From NCBI GenBank assembly GCA_963617275.1, contig CAVENX010000046.1:1-31772 (forward strand): a stretch of 31,772 bases of DNA, read 5' to 3'. Below the pieces are notes generated by a model. The model was not told the origin of the DNA and searched no databases. It saw only the letters and a list, made by a program, of their open reading frames with translations. The translations under genes and the position numbers were made by a program. Origin of the DNA: Limivicinus sp963617275. GTDB lineage: Bacteria; Bacillota; Clostridia; Oscillospirales; Oscillospiraceae. Positions 7,097 to 14,378 of this stretch are shown here, piece after piece (the stretch's first letter is position 1; every line of letters starts with the position of its first letter).

Positions 7097-8353
7097 ATGC
7101 CAAGAATGGATAACAAAAGGGGCATCAGGTGCTCGTTTTGCGGTAAGCCGCAGAGTATGGTCGATAAAATGATTTCCGGCAACGGATGTTACATCTGCGG
7201 GGACTGTATAGAGATGTGCGCACGCCTCATAAGGGAAGGGGAAGCACAGCAGACGGTTGACGGCTATGACGGTCTGCCTTTGGTTTTTGATAAGCTTCCG
7301 AAACCCGCGCAGATCAAAGCGCGTCTTGATCAGTATATTATAGGTCAGGACAAGGCCAAGATCGCACTATCCGTTGCTGTGTACAATCATTATAAACGCA
7401 TCATGTTCCATCCGGAGAATGATGTTGAGCTTCAGAAAAGCAATATTCTGCTCATCGGCCCCACAGGAAGCGGTAAAACCCTGTTCGCGCAGACTCTCGC
7501 AAAAATGCTTGACGTGCCTTTTGCAATTGCCGATGCGACCACGCTTACGGAGGCGGGCTATGTAGGCGAAGATGTTGAGAACGTTATATTGAAGCTTTTG
7601 CAGGCGGCTGATTTTGACGTCGAAAGAGCACAGAGGGGTATAATATATATTGACGAGATCGACAAGATCGCCCGAAAGAGCGAGAACACCTCAATTACCC
7701 GCGATGTCTCCGGCGAGGGCGTACAGCAGGCGCTGCTGAAACTGCTTGAGGGCACGGTTGCCAACGTTCCGCCCAACGGCGGACGCAAGCATCCCCAGCA
7801 GGAGTTTATTCATGTCGATACTACCAACATTCTTTTCATCTGCGGCGGTGCATTTGACGGGCTTGACAAGATAATCGAAAGGCGCACGGATAAAAAATCC
7901 ATGGGCTTTGGCGCGGATATTGTCAGCAATTCCGACCGCGACGTCGGTGAGCTTTTTGCGCAGGTGCAGCAGCATGACCTGCTGAAATTCGGCATTATTC
8001 CTGAGCTTGTCGGAAGACTGCCGGTTATAGCTTCTCTTGCTTCACTTGGCAGGGACGATCTTGTGCGTATACTTATCGAGCCTAAAAACGCGATGACCAA
8101 GCAATATAAAGAACTCTTTTCTTACGACAATGTTGAGCTTGAGTTTGATTATGCTGCGCTTGAGGCCGTTGCGGATAAGGCGATAAAAATGAAAATAGGC
8201 GCAAGGGGATTGAGAGCCGTCATGGAAGAAACAATGATGGACACGATGTTCAATGTCCCCTCCGAGCCCGATATTGAAAAGGTCATCGTAACGGCGGACA
8301 GCGTTTGGGGAAGGGGTAAGCCCGTGATAATAAAGAAACAAACGGAAAGCTGA
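7097..8353 (+). CDS. clpX: ATP-dependent Clp protease ATP-binding subunit ClpX
   Basis: A 418-residue AAA+ unfoldase that recognises substrates, unfolds them and threads them into ClpP. The N-terminal C4 zinc-binding domain has CSFCGK and CYICGDCIEMC (about residues 11-40). Then come Walker A GPTGSGKT, Walker B IIYIDEIDKI, and the RxxD-type sensor region near GARGLRAVME at the C terminus. I chose ATG 7097 from GGAGG at 7086-7090; an upstream in-frame start lacks a ribosome-binding site. It precedes lon by 28 bp and is probably co-transcribed with lon and engB. Confidence 0.98.
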   Translation: MPRMDNKRGIRCSFCGKPQSMVDKMISGNGCYICGDCIEMCARLIREGEAQQTVDGYDGLPLVFDKLPKPAQIKARLDQYIIGQDKAKIALSVAVYNHYKRIMFHPENDVELQKSNILLIGPTGSGKTLFAQTLAKMLDVPFAIADATTLTEAGYVGEDVENVILKLLQAADFDVERAQRGIIYIDEIDKIARKSENTSITRDVSGEGVQQALLKLLEGTVANVPPNGGRKHPQQEFIHVDTTNILFICGGAFDGLDKIIERRTDKKSMGFGADIVSNSDRDVGELFAQVQQHDLLKFGIIPELVGRLPVIASLASLGRDDLVRILIEPKNAMTKQYKELFSYDNVELEFDYAALEAVADKAIKMKIGARGLRAVMEETMMDTMFNVPSEPDIEKVIVTADSVWGRGKPVIIKKQTES

Positions 8354-8381
8354 CCGCGTCATACTCCTGAAAGGAGAATTT

Positions 8382-10778
8382 ATGGATATAAAAACAGAAA
8401 TAAAAGTCAATCTGCCGCTTCTTGCCCTCAGGGGACTGAACGTATTCCCAGGACTCATGCTGAGCTTCGATGTCGAGCGCAGTCAGTCGATTGCGGCTTT
8501 GAATAAAGCGATAAAAACAGACCAGCTTATTTTTATCGCGGCACAGAAGGATGCTTCCGTTGATGCACCCGAGGCCGAGGACATATATCCTGTCGGCGTT
8601 GTATGCCGCATCAGGCAGCAGCTGCATCAGGCGCACGGCAATGTATGCAGGACACTCGTTGAAGGGCTTTACAGAGCCAAAGCATCCGACATTGATGTTG
8701 ACGGCAAGTGCATTACGGCAGAGGTAAGTCCGCTCCCGGACGTAAAAGACAAGGTCGCGCAAGTAAGGCTTGAAGCTGTGCTGAGAAATTGCCTGTCGCT
8801 TTTTGAGGAATATGTTCATATCAACTCGGATATGCTGAACGAACAGCTTCTCAATATCTTTGCCAATCCGGAGCCTTCTTTTGTCTCTTTCTACATAGCG
8901 CAGCACGCAAGATTTGAGCCGGCAAACAAGCAGAAGCTTCTTGAAGAGCGTTCTCCGTACAGAAGGCTGCAGCTTTTGTGCAGACTCCTGAGTAACGAGC
9001 TGAATGTGCTGGCAATCGAGAAAGAACTGAACGACGCCGCTCAGGAAGCAATGAACCGCAGCCAGCGCGAGTACTTTCTCCGTGAGGAAATGAAGGTAAT
9101 ACAGGCAGAGCTGGGCGACGACGGCCAGACGGACGATATTGATGAATACCGTGTTAAAATAAATGCGCTTCCCGTTGATAAGGACTCGAAGGAAAAGCTC
9201 CTGAAGGAGCTTTCGAGACTTGCCAAGCAGCCGTTCGGCTCGTCAGAAGCTGCCGTTCTGCGCGGATATCTTGACGTCTGCCTTGAAATTCCGTGGGGAA
9301 TTTCGACAAATGAAACAATTGATATAAAAAAAGCCGAAAAGATCCTTAATGATGAGCATTTCGGACTTGAAAAGGTTAAAGAAAGAATACTTGAGTACCT
9401 TGCCGTAAGGCAGTTATCGCCTGAGATCAAGGGTGGGCTTCTGTGTCTTGTCGGTCCTCCGGGAACAGGCAAGACGAGTATCGCCATGAGCATTGCGAAA
9501 GCCGTGAACCGTAAGCTCTGCCGTATTTCTCTCGGCGGCGTGCACGACGAGGCCGAAATACGCGGCCATAGAAAGACATACATAGGTTCAATGCCGGGGC
9601 GGATCATAAACGGCATAATCCAGGTAAAAAGCTGCAACCCGCTTATGGTGCTTGATGAGATAGATAAGCTTGCCTCCGATTACCGCGGAGACCCGGCTTC
9701 CGCGCTCCTTGAAGTGCTTGACGGTGAGCAGAACAGTACTTTCCGGGATAATTTCCTTGAAATACCATTTGATTTGTCGTCCGTGTTCTTTATTACTACG
9801 GCGAATACTCTTGACACGATACCGAGGCCGCTGCTTGACCGTATGGAGGTCATTGAGCTCCACAGCTATACAGACGAGGAAAAGCTTCAGATCGCCAAAC
9901 GGCATCTTCTTCCCAAACAGCGAAAAAAGCATGGCTTGAAAGCTTCCCAACTGAAAATCGACGATGAAGCGCTGAGGGGGCTTATTGCCCTTTATACGAA
10001 GGAATCCGGCGTTCGGGTTCTTGAAAGGGAGATAGCCGCCATATGCAGAAAGGCTGCCGCCGGGATCGCCGAGGGAAAATTCAAGAGCCTTAACGTGAAG
10101 CCTGAAAGGCTGGAGGAAATTCTTGGACCTGCAAAGTATAAAAAAGAGCCGTCAATACATGCTGACGAGGTTGGTCTTGTCCACGGCCTTGCTTATACGA
10201 GCGTAGGCGGGGAGATGCTTGATGTTGAAGCCAGTGTTGTGGATGGCACAGGTAAAACGGAGCTTACCGGAAACCTTGGCGACGTCATGAAGGAATCTGC
10301 AAAGGCTGCTGTTACATATATCAGAAGCCGCGCCGGACAGTTGGGCATTGATTCTGAGTTTTACAGAAATAAAGATGTCCACATTCACTATCCGGAGGGC
10401 GCCGTACCCAAGGACGGACCTTCTGCCGGCATTACGACCTGTACTGCGGTGATTTCTGCCCTCACGGGGAGAAAGGTGCGCGGCGACGTTGCAATGACCG
10501 GGGAGATCACCTTGAGAGGGCGTGTCCTTCCGATAGGCGGATTGCGTGAAAAGACGATGGGGGCGCTTCGTGCCGGTATAAAAACTGTCGTTATTCCAAA
10601 TGGCAACCTCAGCGATCTTGACGATATAGATCAGACTGTGCGCTCAAAGCTTAAATTTATACCTGTAAGCAGTATGGACGAAGTTGTTGAGGCAGTCCTT
10701 GTAAAAAAAGAAGCTGACGTCAAGGGACTGATGCCTGCTCACGCGAAAAATCAGGAACCTTCCGTTGTCAGGCAGTAG
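8382..10778 (+). CDS. lon: ATP-dependent protease Lon (LonA type)
   Basis: A 798-residue AAA+ serine protease that degrades misfolded and regulatory proteins. The N-terminal substrate-binding domain starts with LPLLALRGLNVFPG. A coiled region follows, then Walker A GPPGTGKT (about residue 358), Walker B PLMVLDEIDK, and the C-terminal protease domain. The catalytic Ser is in PKDGPSAG and the partner Lys in GLREKTMGA, the Ser-Lys dyad. There is no transmembrane segment, so it is LonA rather than LonB. AAGGAG sits well before ATG 8382. Confidence 0.98.
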   Translation: MDIKTEIKVNLPLLALRGLNVFPGLMLSFDVERSQSIAALNKAIKTDQLIFIAAQKDASVDAPEAEDIYPVGVVCRIRQQLHQAHGNVCRTLVEGLYRAKASDIDVDGKCITAEVSPLPDVKDKVAQVRLEAVLRNCLSLFEEYVHINSDMLNEQLLNIFANPEPSFVSFYIAQHARFEPANKQKLLEERSPYRRLQLLCRLLSNELNVLAIEKELNDAAQEAMNRSQREYFLREEMKVIQAELGDDGQTDDIDEYRVKINALPVDKDSKEKLLKELSRLAKQPFGSSEAAVLRGYLDVCLEIPWGISTNETIDIKKAEKILNDEHFGLEKVKERILEYLAVRQLSPEIKGGLLCLVGPPGTGKTSIAMSIAKAVNRKLCRISLGGVHDEAEIRGHRKTYIGSMPGRIINGIIQVKSCNPLMVLDEIDKLASDYRGDPASALLEVLDGEQNSTFRDNFLEIPFDLSSVFFITTANTLDTIPRPLLDRMEVIELHSYTDEEKLQIAKRHLLPKQRKKHGLKASQLKIDDEALRGLIALYTKESGVRVLEREIAAICRKAAAGIAEGKFKSLNVKPERLEEILGPAKYKKEPSIHADEVGLVHGLAYTSVGGEMLDVEASVVDGTGKTELTGNLGDVMKESAKAAVTYIRSRAGQLGIDSEFYRNKDVHIHYPEGAVPKDGPSAGITTCTAVISALTGRKVRGDVAMTGEITLRGRVLPIGGLREKTMGALRAGIKTVVIPNGNLSDLDDIDQTVRSKLKFIPVSSMDEVVEAVLVKKEADVKGLMPAHAKNQEPSVVRQ

Positions 10779-10793
10779 TAAGGGGAAGTTTTT

Positions 10794-11381
10794 ATGGCAA
10801 AGCTCAATCTTAACCGGGCGGAATTTGTGAAGTCGGCTGCGAACGCGGCGCAATTTGTAAATACCCCTATGCCTACGGTCGTATTTGCCGGAAAATCAAA
10901 TGTCGGCAAATCTTCCGTTATAAACAGGATCCTTAACAGAAAAAATTTTGCAAGAGTCGGCTCCGAGCCAGGCAAAACCATCCATGTAAATTACTTCATC
11001 ATAGATGATAAGCTTTATCTCGTTGATCTGCCCGGTTACGGCTATGCAAAAGTATCGCAGAGCGAGAGGGACAGATGGGGAAAACTCATGGAGGATTTTT
11101 TCGCGTCCGGGTTTATGACGCTTGGCGTCATGATAGTCGATTCACGCCATAAGCCTACGGCGGATGATGTCACTATGGCGGAATGGTTCAAAGCCTCCGG
11201 CAAGCCATTTATCATCGTGGCAAACAAGCTCGACAAGCTGAAAAAAAGCGAAATAGAGCCGAATATTGCGCTTATAAGAGAAACGCTTGCGCTTGACGAT
11301 GAAACAATGCTTGTTCCGTTTTCGGCGGAAAAAGGTCAGGGCAGGGAACTGCTGGTATCCGAAATAACCAAGTTAGTATAA
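10794..11381 (+). CDS. engB: Ribosome biogenesis GTP-binding protein EngB/YsxC
   Basis: A 195-residue single-domain GTPase of the TrmE-Era-EngA-EngB group, needed for late 50S assembly. Visible motifs are G1 AGKSNVGKSS (about residues 31-40), G3 DLPGYGYA, which is diagnostic for EngB, and G4 NKLDKL. It follows lon by 15 bp, a linkage conserved in Bacillus and Clostridia, and ends the quality-control cluster before a strong terminator. Confidence 0.97.
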   Translation: MAKLNLNRAEFVKSAANAAQFVNTPMPTVVFAGKSNVGKSSVINRILNRKNFARVGSEPGKTIHVNYFIIDDKLYLVDLPGYGYAKVSQSERDRWGKLMEDFFASGFMTLGVMIVDSRHKPTADDVTMAEWFKASGKPFIIVANKLDKLKKSEIEPNIALIRETLALDDETMLVPFSAEKGQGRELLVSEITKLV

Positions 11382-11399
11382 CAAAAAGAATTCAGAAAT

Positions 11400-11450
11400 A
11401 AATGTTGGGGTAGGCATCCTTGCCGGATGTTAACCCCAACATTTGTTATA
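11400..11450. terminator. Bidirectional terminator between engB and the kinase gene
   Basis: AAATGTTGGGGT (11400-11411) pairs with ACCCCAACATTT (11433-11444), with an inner GCATCC/GGATGT stem. A/T-rich sequence flanks both sides. It lies between two convergent genes and probably stops transcription both ways. Confidence 0.85.
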
Positions 11451-11473
11451 CCCCCCTTTTTAAGCTGTCTTCT

Positions 11474-12796
11474 TTAACAGCATTCCAGCGTGAGTGTAAA
11501 TACCGTGCCGGTTTCGGACGAACTTTCGGCCTCTATTTTGCCGTTCATCAGTTCGACGGTGCGCCTTATGATGGCCAGCCCCAGCCCATGCCCCTGCTGT
11601 GATGTACGCGCTTTATCGCCGCGGTAAAAACGCTCAAAAATGTGTGGAAGATCCTCGGGAGAAATGAACGCGCCGAAATTGCGCACACTGAAAACGGCTT
11701 TTTTGCCGTGCGTAGACAGCTTTACAAGAATACGGCCGTTTTGTGATTCATATTTCAGTGCATTTTCGATCAGCCCTGAAATTACCCTCAGCAGCGCTTC
11801 TGCGTCACCTGTAACGAAGATGTTTTCCTGCACGTCGGATTCCATAACGACTGAGTGATCATAAGCCATGACCTCCATCTGAAGTATCGCCTTTGTTACA
11901 ATACCCGAAAGATTTACCTTTTCCTGCTTTGGCAGCCGCTGCACGGCGTCCATGGCGCTGAGTGTGAGCATATCGTCGATCAGCGATTTCATGTTGCTTA
12001 TTGCCGCATCGCTCCGGTCGAGCCATGCCTGTGATTCGGCCACGGATTTTCCCGGATTTTCCGCCAGAATGTGATTGCACGCCTGTATTACGGCCAGCGG
12101 AGTTTTGAGGTCATGAGAAATATCCGCTACAAACTGCTTTTCGCGGTTCATTGCCTGCTCAACGGGACGCACCGCAAGCTGTGAGATATAGCGGCTGATA
12201 AAATAGCATGTCAGCATTGTCAGCAGGAACGCCGCAAGCAGATACAGCACGGTCTGGAGGACGGAGGCCCGTAAATACCGAGCGGGCAGTAGAGAAATTT
12301 TAGCCGATTCCGTCTGCCCCAGAACCATATAGAACAGATCGCCGTCTTTCAGATAGCCGAACCTATCTTCCATAGTAATGGCTGTTTCGGCGGCGGAAAG
12401 AATGTCGCTCTCGCCCTCCGAGAATGCTCCGGATATAACGGTGGCTTTGCCGTTGTCAAAGAAAACGGTGATGCAGCGGCTAAAAGCCGAAGCGCTATAC
12501 TGTATGTTCTGACTTGGGGGCGGCGGTGTGCCGTGCTCCTGCCGGACGGGGGCGTTTTCCGGCAGAGGTTCGTTTGAGGTGTCGGGAGGCGTGCTTCCGT
12601 CCGGAGACGGATCTGGCGTAAAGGAAAACGAGCCTTTTTCCCCACGAAACGGTTCCAGCGTTTCAAACATAGTCTGCCGCATATTTTCATACTCATTGCG
12701 CAGTATATATGCGCCGACCAGCGTCAGCGCGGTCAGCAATACCGCGCCTATCAGCAGCATATTCAAACGGATAAAATGTTTCCGGTAAGCTGTCAT
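11474..12796 (-). CDS. Sensor histidine kinase with Pro-rich extracellular domain
   Basis: A 440-residue membrane kinase. TM1 spans about residues 11-33 and TM2 about 178-200. The roughly 145-residue loop between them is predicted to be outside the cell. Its first part (about 61-95) is very rich in Pro, Asp and Ser, like an unstructured stalk. In the cytoplasm, the phospho-acceptor is H228 in DISHDLKTP, followed by the N box at N345 (LIENALKY) and the G boxes FERFYRGDKA and GHGLGLAI. It should phosphorylate the regulator encoded just upstream, whose stop overlaps this start by 4 bp (ATGA). The ectodomain shows no named sensor fold I recognise. The ligand is unknown; control of the divergent surface-protein genes is inferred from position only. 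Confidence 0.95.
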   Translation of the reverse strand: MTAYRKHFIRLNMLLIGAVLLTALTLVGAYILRNEYENMRQTMFETLEPFRGEKGSFSFTPDPSPDGSTPPDTSNEPLPENAPVRQEHGTPPPPSQNIQYSASAFSRCITVFFDNGKATVISGAFSEGESDILSAAETAITMEDRFGYLKDGDLFYMVLGQTESAKISLLPARYLRASVLQTVLYLLAAFLLTMLTCYFISRYISQLAVRPVEQAMNREKQFVADISHDLKTPLAVIQACNHILAENPGKSVAESQAWLDRSDAAISNMKSLIDDMLTLSAMDAVQRLPKQEKVNLSGIVTKAILQMEVMAYDHSVVMESDVQENIFVTGDAEALLRVISGLIENALKYESQNGRILVKLSTHGKKAVFSVRNFGAFISPEDLPHIFERFYRGDKARTSQQGHGLGLAIIRRTVELMNGKIEAESSSETGTVFTLTLECC

Positions 12797-13470
12797 TCGT
12801 TTACAGCCTCCACCCGGTATCCGATTTGCGGAATGTTGCGGATAGTCAGACCGGAATGAAGGTATTTGAGCTTTTTCCGCAGAAAAGACACATATGCCAT
12901 AACGTTATTGTCTGTTACGTCTGAATCCAACCCCCATACTGATGAAAGTATCATATCCATCGACAGTGTCTGCTGCGGGTGGCTTAAAAACAGTCTTGCC
13001 AGCTCAAATTCTTTTTTGCTTAGCTGCACGGAGTCAATTTTCGTGCTGAGCTGTGCGGAATTAAGGTTAAGCGTCAGACCGCCGTAATGCAGCTCGTCCA
13101 GAACGACTTCGCCTGTACGGCGGCTGAGGGCGTTTAAACGCGCCAGAAGTTCGGAGGTGTCAAAAGGCTTGGTCATATAGTCATCCGCTCCGGCATTAAG
13201 GCCTGATACCTTATCGGCGACGGCGGTGCGAGCCGTCAGCATAAGTACAGGCGTGTGGCTTCCGCGTGAACGAAGTGTACTTACGACCTGAAAGCCGTCC
13301 ATATCCGGAAGCATAACGTCCAGCACGATAACGTCATAAGCCATACCCGCTGCATAAGCCAGTGCATCGCTTCCGTTATAGACCGTATCTGCGGTATTGC
13401 CTGCGTGCCGCAGTATATGCGCCAATGCGTCGGATAATGCCAGCTCATCTTCCACAATCAATACTTTCAT
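12793..13470 (-). CDS. OmpR/PhoB-family response regulator
   Basis: A 225-residue two-component regulator. The receiver domain has the acidic pocket E7/D8, the phosphorylated D51 in VLDVMLP, a conserved T in LTART and a K in MTKPF. The C-terminal winged-helix domain ends with VSFLRKKL and IGYRVE, typical of OmpR-type DNA-binding domains. I chose ATG 13470 because a GGAGG lies upstream; a TTG start six codons earlier would overlap that site. It is translationally coupled to the kinase gene and divergent from the two secreted-protein genes, which are its likeliest targets. Confidence 0.96.
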   Translation of the reverse strand: MKVLIVEDELALSDALAHILRHAGNTADTVYNGSDALAYAAGMAYDVIVLDVMLPDMDGFQVVSTLRSRGSHTPVLMLTARTAVADKVSGLNAGADDYMTKPFDTSELLARLNALSRRTGEVVLDELHYGGLTLNLNSAQLSTKIDSVQLSKKEFELARLFLSHPQQTLSMDMILSSVWGLDSDVTDNNVMAYVSFLRKKLKYLHSGLTIRNIPQIGYRVEAVNE

Positions 13471-13506
13471 CGATAAAACTTCCTCCAACCATTGCTTTCT
13501 ATATTG

Positions 13507-13512
13507 ATTATA
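13507..13512 (-). promoter_or_regulatory. -10 box for the regulator-kinase operon
   Basis: The minus strand reads TATAAT (13507-13512) 37 bp upstream of the regulator ATG. The -35 region is poor (T-rich, no TTGACA), which fits a promoter needing an activator. Confidence 0.5.
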
Positions 13513-13566
13513 TCATATGCCGCCAGCCTTAAAAAGTCCTGAAGTACGTAAAAAATTTCAGAATAA

Positions 13567-13609
13567 TTTAAGGCTTAATTCATGAGCGTTTAAGTTCAAA
13601 CGGTATAAT
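13567..13609 (+). promoter_or_regulatory. Promoter with paired TTTAAG repeats for the secreted-protein genes
   Basis: A perfect TATAAT lies at 13604-13609 with no good -35 box. Instead TTTAAG occurs at 13567-13572 and 13589-13594, exactly 22 bp apart, or two helical turns. OmpR-family regulators often bind direct repeats with helical spacing next to a weak -35, so this is a candidate site for the adjacent regulator. That assignment is inference. Confidence 0.5.
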
Positions 13610-13662
13610 AAAAAGCGTAGAGACGATCTGCATTGAATCATAAATTCAAGGAGGAATACAAA

Positions 13663-14280
13663 ATGAAACGTACACTTATAATGCTTTTGCTGCTGGCGCT
13701 GGTTTTCAGCTGCTTTGCCGCCGCTATGGCAGAGAATGGAAACGCGCCGGAGCGAAAACCACGTAAGGAAAATGCCGATATGCCGGACGGGGAAAAGTCG
13801 GGCGAGGGGGAACGGCCTGAGATTCCGGTGTTTGACGGGCAGGCGGGCACGGCTCCGATGCATGGAAGCGAAACCGACGGAATGGCGCTGCCTGCTGAAC
13901 CGGGTGAAAACGGCGGAATGATGGGCGGCCGTCCGGGCAGCGGCATGGATTTTGAAACCCTTGTAAAAAAGGGAATAATCAGTGAGGAAACAATGACGGC
14001 AATTCTGGAGTATATTGAGGCAAACCGTCCTGATGATACAGAAGGCAGACCTGATAACGCACCCGAAAAGCCGGAGGGGGAGAGGCCTGACGATGCGCCT
14101 GAAAAGCCCGAAGGGGGACGACCCGATGCAGCGCCCGAAATACCGGAAGGCGAGCAGACTGAGCCTCCTGTGATATTCAATACCGAGCTCTTGGATAAGC
14201 TGCTGGAGGAAGGTATTATAACTCAGAGCGAATATGATACGATTATCGCATTGCAGCAGAGCGATAATTCTGAAGAGTAA
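13663..14280 (+). CDS. Secreted Pro/Glu-rich repeat protein with two SHOCT-like segments
   Basis: A 205-residue exported protein I do not recognise. It has a signal peptide (residues 1-23, likely cut after AMA). A cysteine at 17 lies in a poor lipobox (FSC), so a lipoprotein is less likely. The mature chain is acidic, rich in Pro, Glu and Gly. Three consecutive 12-residue repeats (133-144, 145-156, 157-168) follow the pattern APExPEGxxxxx. On each side lies a short helical segment of similar form: FETLVKKGIISEE (97-109) and LLDKLLEEGIITQSE (176-190). Both resemble the SHOCT helical hairpin, with its hallmark GIIT/S turn. AAGGAGG precedes ATG 13663. It is first in a probable two-gene unit divergent from the two-component system. 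Confidence 0.85.
   Translation: MKRTLIMLLLLALVFSCFAAAMAENGNAPERKPRKENADMPDGEKSGEGERPEIPVFDGQAGTAPMHGSETDGMALPAEPGENGGMMGGRPGSGMDFETLVKKGIISEETMTAILEYIEANRPDDTEGRPDNAPEKPEGERPDDAPEKPEGGRPDAAPEIPEGEQTEPPVIFNTELLDKLLEEGIITQSEYDTIIALQQSDNSEE
14059..14166 (+). repeat. Three tandem 36-bp coding repeats
   Basis: The repeats encode three 12-residue units that begin APEKPEG, APEKPEG and APEIPEG. The second and third copies diverge at the end. Such Pro/Glu repeats commonly vary in number between strains. Confidence 0.8.
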
Positions 14281-14302
14281 GTACCGTCTTATTTGAAAAA
14301 TT

Positions 14303-14340
14303 ATTGGCAGGGAGCATTGATATACAATGCTCCTGCCAAT
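14303..14340 (+). terminator. Intercistronic hairpin (attenuator-like)
   Basis: ATTGGCAG(G)GAGCATTG pairs with CAATGCTCCTGCCAAT over 16 bp with one bulged G and a 5-nt loop. No T tract follows, so partial termination or mRNA processing between the two secreted-protein genes is more likely than full termination. Confidence 0.6.
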
Positions 14341-14378
14341 GCAGGTTTGCTTCAAGCGATCATATGGAGGAGCAGGAC

